From contig OZ245995.1 of the NCBI GenBank assembly GCA_965230185.1, positions 2,170,001-2,234,000 on the forward strand: DNA of 64,000 nt. Direction: 5' to 3'. Position numbers and translations under genes: made by a program. The stretch's first letter is position 1. Each line of letters begins with the position of its first letter. Below, piece by piece: positions 51,820-60,744 of this stretch. The DNA comes from Motiliproteus sp965230185 (lineage in GTDB: Bacteria > Pseudomonadota > Gammaproteobacteria > Pseudomonadales > Balneatricaceae). Below the pieces are notes generated by a model. That model worked only from the letters and a program-made list of their open reading frames with translations, did no database searches and was not told the origin of the DNA.

Positions 51820-54140
51820 TGACCAGTCAGCTGCAAACAGGTTCCAACGTTAAGCACAAACAGGTGGGCCGTCCCCTGGTGCGTACCGACGCCCCCGGCA
51901 AGGCGATGGGTAAGACCCGCTATGCCGGCGACTACGTGATGCCGGAGATGCTGCATTCGGTGGTGCTGCGCTCACCCATGGCCAGCGCCACCCTGAAGAG
52001 TCTCGACATCTCCGAGGCTCAGGCGCTACCCGGCGTGGTCTGTATCATCACCGGTAAGGATCTGCCTGAAGGTATGGCCGCTACCGATATTCCCGGGCAG
52101 ACAGGACGTAAGCGTCTGGATACCGACTCCCAGATCCTGGTCCATACCCGTGTCCGCTATCATGGCGAGCCGATGGCGCTGATCGCCGCAGAAACAAAGG
52201 CGATTGCCGAGAAGGCACGGTCTCTGATCAAGTACGAGCTGGAACCTCTTGAAGGGGTGTTCAGCACCGAAGATGCGGTTAAGCCCGGGGCCCCTCAGGT
52301 TCAGGGTAAAGGTAATATCATCGGTAAGCATCAGGTGCGTAAAGGCGACATCGATCAGGGCTTTGCTGAAGCCGATCATATTGTTGAACGTACCTACAAC
52401 ACCCAGTTTATCGAGCATGCTTTCCTCGAGCCGGAAGTGGGCCTGGCCTGGGTCGATGAGAATGAGGTGATCAATATCCGGGTCTCGACCCAGGTTATCG
52501 AGCATTTCCGGACCATCGCCGAGGCGGTGGGCGTGCCCCACAACAAGGTGCGTATTCTGGGGGCCATGGTCGGTGGCGGCTTCGGTGGTAAGGAAGATAT
52601 CACCGTCGAAGTGTTCCTGGCGCTGCTGGCCAAAACAACCGGCCGTCCGGTGAAAATGGTCTACAGCCGCGAAGATTCCTGGTTCGGCCATGGCAAGCGC
52701 CATCCCTACAAAATCAACTATCGCACCGGCGTCACCAGTGACGGTAAGGTCACCGCCGTCAAAGTGGACATCGTGTCCGATTCCGGGGCCTATGTTTACC
52801 TGAGTCCCTACGTGCTGATGTACTGCACGCTGGCCTCCCAGGGGCCATATCGGGTCGACAATATCAATATCGATGCGATCTCCGTTTCCACCAACAACAT
52901 GTACACCAGTGCATTCCGTGGTTTCGGCGCCTGTCAGGCGGCCATAGCCTACGAACAGCAGATGGATGAAGTGGCGAAGGTGATCGGTATGTCGCCGGTG
53001 GCATTCCGTCGCAAAAACTACATCAAGACCGGTGAAACCACCTGTACCGGTTGGCCGATCGAGAGTGCGGTCTGGGTCGAGCAGTGTGTCGACCAGGCGC
53101 TGGAGGCACTGGGTGAACCCAGTCAGCCGGAGGGTCCCCACATTAAGATTGGCCGCGGTGTTGCCGCCTACCAGCAGAGCTATGGCCGCCTGACCTGGCT
53201 GCATGACACCTCCGAGTGCTGGGTGGGGGTTGAGATGGACGGTACCGTGGTCGTGCGTTCCGGCGTCACCGATATCGGCGCCGGCCAGACCTCGGCGCTG
53301 GGACAGATTGCCGCCGAACTGCTGGGTGTCGATCTGGATCAGGTGGTGATCTACAACAGTGATTCTGCGGTGACACCTCTGGCCGGTACCTCCACCGCCT
53401 CCCGGGCGCTCTACATGACCGGTAACGCCTGTAAGAACGCGGCTACCGCGATCCGTGAGCGTTTCCTGGAGCGCACCGCGAAGCACTTCGAGGTGGATGT
53501 TGATCAGGTGGATCTGGCTGACAACAGGGCTTTCGTTATCGACGAGCCGGAAAGGTCGATGCCGCTGAAACAGCTGATCGCTCTATGCGCTACCGAGGGT
53601 ATCCATCGCTCCGAGCTGGTGCAGTTCAATGCCCCCTTCACCGACCCCATCGATCCGGAAACCGGACAGGGTCGGGTCCATCCCGATTACACCTACGGCG
53701 CCCAGGCGATCGAGGTGGCGGTGGATACCGAGACCGGAGAGGTTCGGGTACTGAAGAGCGTCGCCGCTCATGACGTCGGCCAGTGTATCAACCGTGCCGC
53801 GGTCGAAGGCCAGATCGAGGGTGGTACTGCCATGGGGCTGGGCTATGCCCTCAGCGAGGAGATGATCTACAAAGATGGTCAGCTGATGACGCCGTCCTTC
53901 AGCGAGTATCTGATCCCTACTTCCATGGATACACCTCAGGAGCATCAGGCCATTATCCTGGAATCCCGCAGCGGTCTCGGTCCCTTCGGTGCTAAGGGGA
54001 TCGGTGAACCGGCCCTGACTCCGGTGGCGCCGGCCACGGCCAATGCCGTGGCCGATGCGATCGGTGTGCGGGTGATGGACTTCCCGCTGACGCCGGAAAA
54101 GATCGTCAATGCGTTGAAGGAAGCCGAAGCGCAGTCCTGA
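51819..54140 (+). CDS. Molybdenum hydroxylase, Mo-binding large subunit (XDH type)
   Basis: A 773-residue catalytic subunit. Cofactor-contact motifs are seen: VGGGFGGKEDITVE, the active-site loop TSAFRGFGACQAA, SYGRLTW, DIGAGQTSALGQIAAELLG, STASRALYMTGNA and the catalytic glutamate in AKGIGEPALTPVAPA. The loop AFRGFG is that of xanthine/nicotinate/hydroxybenzoyl-CoA types, not the AYxCSFR loop of form I CO dehydrogenase, so it should hydroxylate an N-heterocycle or aldehyde-like carbon with water. The frame allows GTG 51816, but ATG 51819 overlapping the previous stop is preferred. Substrate unknown. Confidence 0.93.
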   Translation: MTSQLQTGSNVKHKQVGRPLVRTDAPGKAMGKTRYAGDYVMPEMLHSVVLRSPMASATLKSLDISEAQALPGVVCIITGKDLPEGMAATDIPGQTGRKRLDTDSQILVHTRVRYHGEPMALIAAETKAIAEKARSLIKYELEPLEGVFSTEDAVKPGAPQVQGKGNIIGKHQVRKGDIDQGFAEADHIVERTYNTQFIEHAFLEPEVGLAWVDENEVINIRVSTQVIEHFRTIAEAVGVPHNKVRILGAMVGGGFGGKEDITVEVFLALLAKTTGRPVKMVYSREDSWFGHGKRHPYKINYRTGVTSDGKVTAVKVDIVSDSGAYVYLSPYVLMYCTLASQGPYRVDNINIDAISVSTNNMYTSAFRGFGACQAAIAYEQQMDEVAKVIGMSPVAFRRKNYIKTGETTCTGWPIESAVWVEQCVDQALEALGEPSQPEGPHIKIGRGVAAYQQSYGRLTWLHDTSECWVGVEMDGTVVVRSGVTDIGAGQTSALGQIAAELLGVDLDQVVIYNSDSAVTPLAGTSTASRALYMTGNACKNAATAIRERFLERTAKHFEVDVDQVDLADNRAFVIDEPERSMPLKQLIALCATEGIHRSELVQFNAPFTDPIDPETGQGRVHPDYTYGAQAIEVAVDTETGEVRVLKSVAAHDVGQCINRAAVEGQIEGGTAMGLGYALSEEMIYKDGQLMTPSFSEYLIPTSMDTPQEHQAIILESRSGLGPFGAKGIGEPALTPVAPATANAVADAIGVRVMDFPLTPEKIVNALKEAEAQS

Positions 54141-54369
54141 TCAGCTCTCCCCGCTGACAGGAAGGCGTGTGAAGCGGCGGGCCTGACAGGCCCTGCATGT
54201 CGGGTTCGTCGCTTCACAAACTTCGGGATGGACGATCGGGTGCCGGGATCGGTACTCCTGTCCCGCGGTTTGAAGAATCAACAGGGTAAGGATCAAAGCT
54301 GTAAGAATCATTGCTGTAAGAATCATTGCTGTAAGTACAGGAATATCGAACTGGTGGAGGGCGATCGCT
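54141..54369. repeat. Short gap with a 15-base tandem repeat (54298-54336)
   Basis: GCTGTAAGAATCATT is repeated at 54298-54312 and 54313-54327, with a third partial unit to 54336, just before the ribosome site of the molybdopterin-binding gene. A GGGCCT/AGGCCC hairpin is at 54179-54193. The rest is featureless. Confidence 0.6.
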
Positions 54370-55452
54370 ATGTTTTTTGGAGAGATGCCGGTCAGCAACG
54401 CGGAAGGTGCGTTACTGGCCCATACCCTGAGATTGCCGGGCAGACAGATTAAAAAGGGAACCCGGCTGGAGCAGGGCGATCTGAACGATCTGCAGACCGC
54501 CGGTTACCTGACGATCGTTGCGGCACGCCTTGATGATGACGATCTTCATGAGGACGAGGCGGCGCAAACCGTAGCGCGGGCATTACTGGGGCCGGGCCTG
54601 AAAATGACCCCGGCCTTCACCGGTCGCTGCAACCTGGTGGCGGAGGATGATGGTCTGGTGGCGCTGGACGCCCAGATGATTCACCGGATCAACGATGTTG
54701 ATGAATCCATTACGGTTGCCACCGTTGCACCTTATGAGGTCGTTTCCCGTGGTCAGACGGTCGCGACCATCAAGATCATTCCATTTGCCGCTTCCCGTCA
54801 GAACGTTGAGCGAGCGGTGTCCGTCTCCTCTGCTGGCGAAGGCTGTCGACTGGTTTCATTGCTGAACCGATCCGTGAGCCTGATCCTGACCCACAGCGAC
54901 GCAGATCCCGGGGATCACCAGTGCGCGGTGCTGAGTAAGGCGGAGGCCGCGTTCAGAACCCGTATCGAGTCACTGGGATCTGAGCTCGGGGCGGTGTATC
55001 GCTGCCAGCATGATCGCCGCCGGATCAGTGCCCGGGTTTCCCGGGCTCTGTCCGAGGACTGTGATCTGTTGCTGATCTGTGGCGCCACCGCCACCGTCGA
55101 CCGCCGTGATCTGGTGCCGGCCGCCATCGAGGATGCGGGAGGGCAGATCGATTACTTCGGAATGCCGGCAGACCCCGGCAATCTGCTGATGCTGGCCCGT
55201 CGGCAAAGTACCCCGATCGTGGTTGCGCCGGGCTGTGCCCGGTCGCTGAAGATGAACGGCTTCGACCAGGTGTTGCCGCGGTTGCTGGCGGGACTGGCGG
55301 TTGGTCCGGCAGATGTCCGGCAGATGGGGGTCGGCGGGTTGCTGAAAGACAAAAAGTTCTCCCGGCCGGTGCTGCGTGCAAGGCGCAGGAGCCAGGCTGA
55401 TTCAGAGCCTGCCGGCAATATTTTTGAAATGGGGGCGGTTATCTCCCGATAA
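54370..55452 (+). CDS. Molybdopterin-binding protein (MoeA/MoaB-like domain)
   Basis: A 360-residue protein related to the molybdopterin-binding proteins found with MocA-type genes. The N-terminal part (AEGALLAHTLRLPGRQIKKG, LEQGDLNDLQTAGYLTIV) and a C-terminal MPT-binding fold (LILTHSDA near residue 178; DLLLICGATATVDRRDLVPAAIEDAGGQ) are visible. It could bind Mo-free or Mo-bearing molybdopterin during cofactor completion or insertion. GGAGGG lies at good distance before the ATG. It sits between the hydroxylase genes and cobS. Confidence 0.82.
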   Translation: MFFGEMPVSNAEGALLAHTLRLPGRQIKKGTRLEQGDLNDLQTAGYLTIVAARLDDDDLHEDEAAQTVARALLGPGLKMTPAFTGRCNLVAEDDGLVALDAQMIHRINDVDESITVATVAPYEVVSRGQTVATIKIIPFAASRQNVERAVSVSSAGEGCRLVSLLNRSVSLILTHSDADPGDHQCAVLSKAEAAFRTRIESLGSELGAVYRCQHDRRRISARVSRALSEDCDLLLICGATATVDRRDLVPAAIEDAGGQIDYFGMPADPGNLLMLARRQSTPIVVAPGCARSLKMNGFDQVLPRLLAGLAVGPADVRQMGVGGLLKDKKFSRPVLRARRRSQADSEPAGNIFEMGAVISR

Positions 55453-55488
55453 TCCTTCCCGGCTAATCCGCGATACTGAGGAGGTCTC

Positions 55489-56526
55489 ATGCCGGCTATC
55501 TCCGTACAACAGGCGGCCTCAGGGCCGCGACCGTCCACTGCATCTCAGCCGTCCGGTACCGAATCATTCAACCGGGCTCCCGATATCAGGGTTTCGACTG
55601 AAGAGGTGTTCGGGGTGAAGTCGGATTTTCAGGTGCCGGCCTTCAGTGAAGCCTGCGAACATGTGCCGGCGATCGATGATGCCTACTGTTTTGATCCCGA
55701 TACCACCCTGGCCATCCTGATCGCCTTTGCATTCAATCGCCGCTTGCTGGTTCAGGGCTACCACGGCACCGGCAAGACCAGCCATATCGAACAGGTGGCG
55801 GCCCGGCTCAACTGGCCCTGTATGCGTATCAATCTGGACAGCCACATCAGCCGCCTGGACCTGGTCGGTAAGGATGCCATCGTGCTGCGGGACGGTCAGC
55901 AGGTAACCGAGTTTCGGGAGGGAATACTTCCCTGGGCTATGCAGGGGCCTGTTGCGCTGGTGCTCGACGAGTACGATGCCTGCCGGCCGGACGTGATGTT
56001 CGTGATCCAGCGGGTGCTGGAGGTGGACGGAAAAATGACATTGCTCGACAGCAATCGGGTGATTCACCCGCATCCGTACTTCCGCCTGTTTTCCACCGCC
56101 AATACCCTGGGCGGCGGTGATACCACAGGTCTCTATCACGGTACCCAGCAACTCAACCAGGGGCAGATCGACCGCTGGAACCTGGTGGCCAGCCTCAACT
56201 ATCTGGAGCCGGCGGCGGAACAGCAGATCGTGCTGTCGAGGATGCCCGGTTTCGATACCGATCAGGGGCGGGAAACAGTGCGCCGGATGGTGGCGGTCGC
56301 CGATCTCAGCCGGGAGGGGTTTCTGGCCAGCGATATCTCTACCGTTATGTCCCCCCGCGCCGTTATCACCTGGGCGGAAAACCATCTGATTCTCAGGGAT
56401 ATCGACACCGCCTTCCGGCTGACGTTTCTGAACAAATGCGATGAGCTGGACCGGCCGATTATCGCCGAGTACTTTCAGCGCTGCTTCGGTCGCGACCTGT
56501 CGATGACGACCGGAGCGGCAGGCTGA
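55489..56526 (+). CDS. cobS: CobS-like AAA+ ATPase (cobaltochelatase subunit homologue)
   Basis: A 345-residue AAA+ protein strongly resembling cobaltochelatase CobS: the Walker A region VQGYHGTGKTSHIEQVAARL (P-loop about 90-97), INLDSHISRLDLVGKDAIVL, Walker B VALVLDEYDACRPDVMF (about 155-171), LYHGTQQLNQGQIDRWN, LSREGFLASDISTVMSPR and FLNKCDELDRPIIAEYFQRC. In aerobic B12 synthesis CobS and CobT form the ATPase that drives CobN. No CobN is in the window, and the surrounding genes all serve a molybdenum hydroxylase, so a maturase role like that of the MoxR-type CoxD in CO dehydrogenase assembly is suspected. The N-terminal about 35 residues look like an added linker. Confidence 0.9.
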   Translation: MPAISVQQAASGPRPSTASQPSGTESFNRAPDIRVSTEEVFGVKSDFQVPAFSEACEHVPAIDDAYCFDPDTTLAILIAFAFNRRLLVQGYHGTGKTSHIEQVAARLNWPCMRINLDSHISRLDLVGKDAIVLRDGQQVTEFREGILPWAMQGPVALVLDEYDACRPDVMFVIQRVLEVDGKMTLLDSNRVIHPHPYFRLFSTANTLGGGDTTGLYHGTQQLNQGQIDRWNLVASLNYLEPAAEQQIVLSRMPGFDTDQGRETVRRMVAVADLSREGFLASDISTVMSPRAVITWAENHLILRDIDTAFRLTFLNKCDELDRPIIAEYFQRCFGRDLSMTTGAAG

Positions 56527-56544
56527 AGGCCGCCGACTGATCCG

Positions 56545-58380
56545 GTGGAACCACGCCAGAACCCGCTGCGGTCCCGGTTACGCCCCCTGGCTGCAGCCAT
56601 CCGCAGTCTGTCCGGACAACCACAACTGAAAGTGGTCAGCGGCCATCGCCACAGCGTCAGCCCGGAGGGAGTTTCGCTGGTACTGCCGGAAGGGGAGTTC
56701 AGTGAGGGTAAACTTCGCTGTCTGCGTGGTCAGGCTGACTCGGCAGCGGCGCGACTTCGATTTCACCGGCCTTCGTCGTTCGTTGCCGCGACCGGCGCGG
56801 ACAGCGTCGTCCAGGAACTGCTGGAAGAGCTGGAACAGGCTCGGGTGGAAGCTCAGGCAGCCAGGCGCTGGCCGGGAGTGGCGGATAATCTCTATGCCCT
56901 GCTGGAGCGGGATTGGCGAAAGCGGGGCTTCGGCACCCGCTATGCGATCGAGACGATTCCGATGAGCGAGCTGCTGGGGTTGCTGGTCCGGCTGCGCTTG
57001 TTTCAACGACCGCCTCCGGCCTCAGCCTCGACGGTGGTGGATCACTGGCGGCTGCGGATTGAACAGCAGACCGGGGGGCGGATTGGCCAGCTTTCCGCTC
57101 TGATCGATGATCAGGATGCCTTTGCTGCGAAGGTGCTGGAAATCGCCACCGCTCTGAAGCTGATCCGTGCCGATGCCCGGGATCCCGAACAGGGCACCGA
57201 TGCCAGTCTTGATACCCGGGAAACCATCAACAGGAACAGAAGCCGTGATGAGCCTGGGGAGCAGGGCGAAGCCCACCGTGAAAACGCTCAGACGAGCGAT
57301 CAGGGCGGTGCAGACGGCGATCTCGATACCGGTCGACAGGGAGAGGATGCCGTCAGCCTCGGCATCAGCCCGGCACTGTCGGATCGGCAGCTGCTGACCC
57401 GTTCGGCTTCAGAGCAAAACAGTAAAACATCAGGGCGCAGGGAGCCGGGTGGATACCGGGTCTTTACCCGGCGGTTCGACCAGGTGGTAACCCCGGCAGA
57501 GGTGTGCGATCTGCAGACCCTGTCGCAACTGCGAATCCGCCTCGACCGATCCCTGAAACCCTGGCAGACCACCATCTCACGATATGCCAATCGTCTGAAG
57601 AATCAGCTGCTGACCCGCCAGGCCCGGAGCTGGCAGCATGGGCTGGAAGAGGGTGTTCTCGATGGCAGCCGTTTAACTGAGCTGGTGATCGATCCTCAGT
57701 ATCCGCTGGCCTGGAAAGGGGAGCAGGAGAGCGACTTTCCGGATACGGTGGTCAGTCTGCTGATCGACAACTCTGGTTCGATGCGGGGAACGCCGATTCG
57801 TATAGCGGCGCTCTGCGCCGATATTCTGGCCCGCACCCTGGAGCGTTGCCGGGTCAAGGTGGAGGTGTTGGGGTTTACCACCCGTGCCTGGGATGGTGGC
57901 CGCGCCAGGCAGGCCTGGCTCGAACAGGGGCGTCCTCCACTACCGGGGCGCCTGACTGAACTCAGGCACGTTATCTATAAGCAGGCGGATGAACCCTGGC
58001 GTCATGCCAGAAACAACCTGGGCTATATGCTGCAGGGCGACCAGCTCAGGGAAAACGTCGACGGTGAGGCGCTGCTCTGGGCCCACAATCGCCTGAGCGG
58101 CCGGCCCGAGCAGCGAAAGATTCTGGTGGTGATCTCGGACGGGGCGCCGGTGGACGACTGCACGCTGACGATGAACACGCCGGATTTGCTGGAGCGTCAT
58201 CTGCGATGGGTGATAGACGGCATTGAAAGCAGTGCCCGGGTCGAGCTGATGGCCATTGGCATCGGCCATGACGTCAGTCGCTATTACCGCCATGCCACAA
58301 CCCTGTCGAACGCCGAGCAACTGGGGATCACCCTGTTTGATGAGCTGTCTGTGCTGCTGGGTTGTACCCGGCTGAAGTAG
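56545..58380 (+). CDS. cobT: CobT-like VWA protein (cobaltochelatase subunit homologue)
   Basis: A 611-residue CobT-type protein of normal length. The N-terminal part has LRGQADSAAARLRFH and LEQARVEAQAARR; an acidic, low-complexity linker spans about residues 205-300; and the C-terminal VWA domain has the MIDAS motif LLIDNSGSMRG (about 405-415) followed by ADILARTLERCRVKVEVLGF, LLWAHNRLSGRPEQRKIL, VISDGAPVDD and GIGHDVSRYYRHA. The start is a GTG with only a weak ribosome site, 19 bases after cobS, so translation is probably coupled. It partners CobS; see that entry for the proposed role in the hydroxylase island. Confidence 0.9.
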   Translation: MEPRQNPLRSRLRPLAAAIRSLSGQPQLKVVSGHRHSVSPEGVSLVLPEGEFSEGKLRCLRGQADSAAARLRFHRPSSFVAATGADSVVQELLEELEQARVEAQAARRWPGVADNLYALLERDWRKRGFGTRYAIETIPMSELLGLLVRLRLFQRPPPASASTVVDHWRLRIEQQTGGRIGQLSALIDDQDAFAAKVLEIATALKLIRADARDPEQGTDASLDTRETINRNRSRDEPGEQGEAHRENAQTSDQGGADGDLDTGRQGEDAVSLGISPALSDRQLLTRSASEQNSKTSGRREPGGYRVFTRRFDQVVTPAEVCDLQTLSQLRIRLDRSLKPWQTTISRYANRLKNQLLTRQARSWQHGLEEGVLDGSRLTELVIDPQYPLAWKGEQESDFPDTVVSLLIDNSGSMRGTPIRIAALCADILARTLERCRVKVEVLGFTTRAWDGGRARQAWLEQGRPPLPGRLTELRHVIYKQADEPWRHARNNLGYMLQGDQLRENVDGEALLWAHNRLSGRPEQRKILVVISDGAPVDDCTLTMNTPDLLERHLRWVIDGIESSARVELMAIGIGHDVSRYYRHATTLSNAEQLGITLFDELSVLLGCTRLK

Positions 58381-59132
58381 CCTGGAAGCCCGAGGCTCGG
58401 GGGCCCCGTCTCTTTAACGTCGGTAAAACCCGGAGTGGGTGGCAGGGCTCTGCTGGTTGAGTTCCGCCCGCCGTTTTTCCATCGCCGGAGAATATGCGGT
58501 GATATGAATAATCAGGATGACAACACCAATGCCCAGGTAAAACAGCCCCTCTTTCAGAAGATTCTGTCTGCTCAACTTAAACCAGTCTCCTTCTTTTTCG
58601 ACTTCCGTCAGTACGGTTAATGGAAAGCGTATCGCCACCGCGCAAAAACCACAGATCGAGGCTGAGCCTCACTGAAAATTCACCTGAAGAGTTCGGCGCA
58701 GACTGCTCTCGGTCCGGATTAAGGAACCTGACGCCGGGGGCGGTGTTTTGCCGGGATGTTGTTATTGTTGCGGGCCGGAACGGAGCCGGTTGCGGATGGC
58801 CGGAGAATTCTAATATATCGCCGGGGGAAATTAATCGTTTTCTGTATATAAAAATACGAATCACAGAATAGGAAAAAGCTATCCAGAAAACGCTATCCAG
58901 AAAATGCTGGTTAATATTTGTCAGGATCGGTTTTTTAAAATATCGGCTGCAAACAGAGCCTTTATAAAGATAGGAAAAACCGATTCCCGGCATTTTTTAA
59001 TAATATTTTAATAATGGAAGCGGCCATTTTAGTCTGTGGTAAACAAATCGTAAAACCTCACCTGAAATTCCGGGAGTGAAGATTAATTCTCCGCCGCCCC
59101 GTTACTTTCAGCCGGTATGAGTATTCGGGATT
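58381..59132. other. Intergenic region between cobT and moaA
   Basis: About 750 bases. One small minus-strand frame may be real (58414-58638, listed). The stretch 58800-59040 is AT-rich with TATATA and TAATAATATTTTAATAAT strings and probably carries the moaA promoter. No molybdenum-cofactor riboswitch could be recognised. Confidence 0.4.
58414..58638 (-). CDS. Possible small single-span membrane protein
   Basis: A 74-residue frame with a GTG start: a polar N-terminus, one strong hydrophobic span (GLFYLGIGVVILIIHITAY, about residues 31-49) and a charged tail. The composition is protein-like, but the ribosome site is poor and no family is recognised. It opposes its neighbours' direction. Treat as tentative. 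Confidence 0.3.
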   Translation of the reverse strand: MAIRFPLTVLTEVEKEGDWFKLSRQNLLKEGLFYLGIGVVILIIHITAYSPAMEKRRAELNQQSPATHSGFYRR

Positions 59133-60188
59133 ATGAGCCGCACTTCCAATCTGATTCAGCTTCCCGCTACAGCGCAGCGTACCGGCGATCGCTTTGACAG
59201 ACCGCTGACCGACCTGCGTATTTCGGTGATGGACCGCTGTAACTTCCGCTGCCCCTACTGCATGCCGACGGAAACGTATGGCCGTGATTATCCCTTTCTG
59301 CGCTCTGAGCAGCGATTGTCCATCGATGAGATCGTTCGCCTGTCCCGGATTTTCGTCGCCTTCGGGGTCACTAAGATACGCCTGACGGGTGGGGAGCCGC
59401 TGCTCAGGTCCGACCTTGTCGAACTGGTTCAGGAGCTGAGCCGGATCGAGGGAATCGAGGATCTGGCGCTGACCACCAATGGTTCGCTGCTGGCCCGCCA
59501 GGCCGGTCGGCTCAGGAATGCAGGCCTTGACCGGGTTACGGTCAGTCTGGACTCGATCGATCCTCAGGTGTTCCGGCAGATGACCGGGGGCCGTGGTGAT
59601 CCTGGCGAGGTGCTGCGGGGGATCAGAGTGGCTCAGGAGGAGGGGTTGCAGCCACTTAAAGTTAACACCGTGGTGCAGCGAGGGGTTAATGACGGCACCG
59701 TGCCACAACTGCTGAATTACTTCCGGGGCAGCGGCGTGGAAGTTCGTCTGATCGAATATATGGATGCAGGCACCTGCAACGGCTGGTCCGGGGATCAGAC
59801 CGTTCCCTCCGGAGAGTGGCTGAAACGGATCGGCCAGTTGTGGCCCATCCGTCCGCTGAAAAGGGGCCGGCCGGGGGAGGTGGCCTGCCGTTATCAGTAC
59901 CTGGACGGAAGCGGTGAATTCGGCCTTATCTCCTCCGTCTCGGAGCCTTTTTGTGGCGATTGCTCCAGAGCCCGTATCTCTTCCGACGGTCGGCTATTTA
60001 CCTGCCTGTTCGCCAGCGGGGGGACCGATCTCAGGCGTCCGCTTCGAAGCGGAGATGATCGGGAGATCAGTGAAATTATCCGCAACACCTGGCGAGCGCG
60101 TGATGACCGCTACAGCGAACAGCGAGGCCGGCAGTCGGTTTCAGCGTTCGCCGGCGAACGAATCGAGATGTTCTATATCGGCGGATAA
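59133..60188 (+). CDS. moaA: MoaA, GTP 3',8-cyclase of molybdopterin synthesis
   Basis: A 351-residue radical-SAM enzyme. The first 4Fe-4S motif is CNFRCPYC (C36, C40, C43), followed by KIRLTGGEPLLR; the second cluster is in EPFCGDCSRARISSDGRLFTCLF (key cysteines spaced C-x2-C-x13-C), and the chain ends in the functional Gly-Gly tail IEMFYIGG. It makes the first intermediate of molybdopterin. As an island-borne copy together with moaD, it suggests local boosting of cofactor supply; whether a second moaA exists elsewhere is unknown. Confidence 0.94.
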   Translation: MSRTSNLIQLPATAQRTGDRFDRPLTDLRISVMDRCNFRCPYCMPTETYGRDYPFLRSEQRLSIDEIVRLSRIFVAFGVTKIRLTGGEPLLRSDLVELVQELSRIEGIEDLALTTNGSLLARQAGRLRNAGLDRVTVSLDSIDPQVFRQMTGGRGDPGEVLRGIRVAQEEGLQPLKVNTVVQRGVNDGTVPQLLNYFRGSGVEVRLIEYMDAGTCNGWSGDQTVPSGEWLKRIGQLWPIRPLKRGRPGEVACRYQYLDGSGEFGLISSVSEPFCGDCSRARISSDGRLFTCLFASGGTDLRRPLRSGDDREISEIIRNTWRARDDRYSEQRGRQSVSAFAGERIEMFYIGG

Positions 60189-60272
60189 GGGCGCCTCCAC
60201 GGCTGGCGGGAGGAAAAGATTATAGTGGTGATGCCGTCAGCGCTGCGGGCTGCCGTTTACGGAGACTCGGAG

Positions 60273-60527
60273 ATGATAGAGGTGAAGTACTTCGGAGAAC
60301 TGGGAGAGAAGGTCGGTAAGCGATCGGAGATTATCGATCCACAGGAACTGAGCGCACCAACGCTGAGCGAACTGTTTGCTTATCTGGGGAAGCGGGATCA
60401 GGACTGGTGGTATGCGCTCAGGGACGACAGGCTCAGGGTGGCGGTCAACCAGGAGATCGTTAAACAGGATCGGCGGATTCTGCCAGGAGACGAGATCGCC
60501 ATATTTCCACCGGTTACCGGTGGCTGA
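60273..60527 (+). CDS. moaD: MoaD-like small subunit of molybdopterin synthase
   Basis: An 84-residue ubiquitin-fold sulfur carrier: MIEVKYFGELGEKVGK opening, LRVAVNQEIV and ILPGDEIAIFPPVTGG ending in the Gly-Gly that becomes the thiocarboxylate. The open frame extends to 60225, but the ATG at 60273 has GGAGA at proper spacing and gives the usual MoaD length. It follows moaA by 84 bases. The partner MoaE is not in the window. Confidence 0.9.
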   Translation: MIEVKYFGELGEKVGKRSEIIDPQELSAPTLSELFAYLGKRDQDWWYALRDDRLRVAVNQEIVKQDRRILPGDEIAIFPPVTGG

Positions 60528-60537
60528 AAGGTTTTAT

Positions 60538-60698
60538 GGAACCTGCGAACAAGTCCCTTGCGCCTCTGGCTTTCAGAGCGATCAGAGATCAAGGCAACGA
60601 TTACAGACATACTGGTTGTCTGTCGAAAATCGGTAACGCTGAGATCTGGTCGCTCTGAAAGCCCCGCAGAGAACACACTGGACTTATTCGCAGGTTCC
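60538..60698. repeat. 161-bp palindromic (MITE-like) element
   Basis: The terminal arms GGAACCTGCGAACAAGTCC (60538-60556) and GGACTTATTCGCAGGTTCC (60680-60698) are complementary with one mismatch. A second inner pair, GGCTTTCAGAGCGATCAGA from 60568 and the complementary TCTGGTCGCTCTGAAAGCC ending at 60663, makes the element almost wholly self-complementary. It carries no gene and lies between moaD and the aminotransferase. A solo 12-base arm GGAACCTGCGAA is found at 38713-38724. Confidence 0.8.
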
Positions 60699-60744
60699 TT
60701 ACACAGATGCCCTGATACACAGGCATTTTGATACAGAGGTGGTT

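Noticed and set aside
52026..53486. 486-codon open frame on the minus strand across the hydroxylase large subunit
   Set aside because: It is antisense to a clear Mo-binding subunit with all family motifs; long shadow frames are expected from the G/C-ending codon use here.
50450..54140. Form I CO dehydrogenase (coxMSL)
   Set aside because: The gene order fits, but the active-site loop is AFRGFGACQ rather than the AYxCSFR loop of form I enzymes.
54228..54452. Small cysteine-rich frame (KNHCCKNHCCK) before the molybdopterin-binding gene
   Set aside because: The cysteine pattern is only the translation of the 15-base tandem repeat, and the frame runs into the next gene out of phase.
58900..59132. 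Molybdenum cofactor riboswitch upstream of moaA
   Set aside because: The conserved Moco RNA core could not be recognised by eye in this AT-rich leader; a covariance-model search would settle it.
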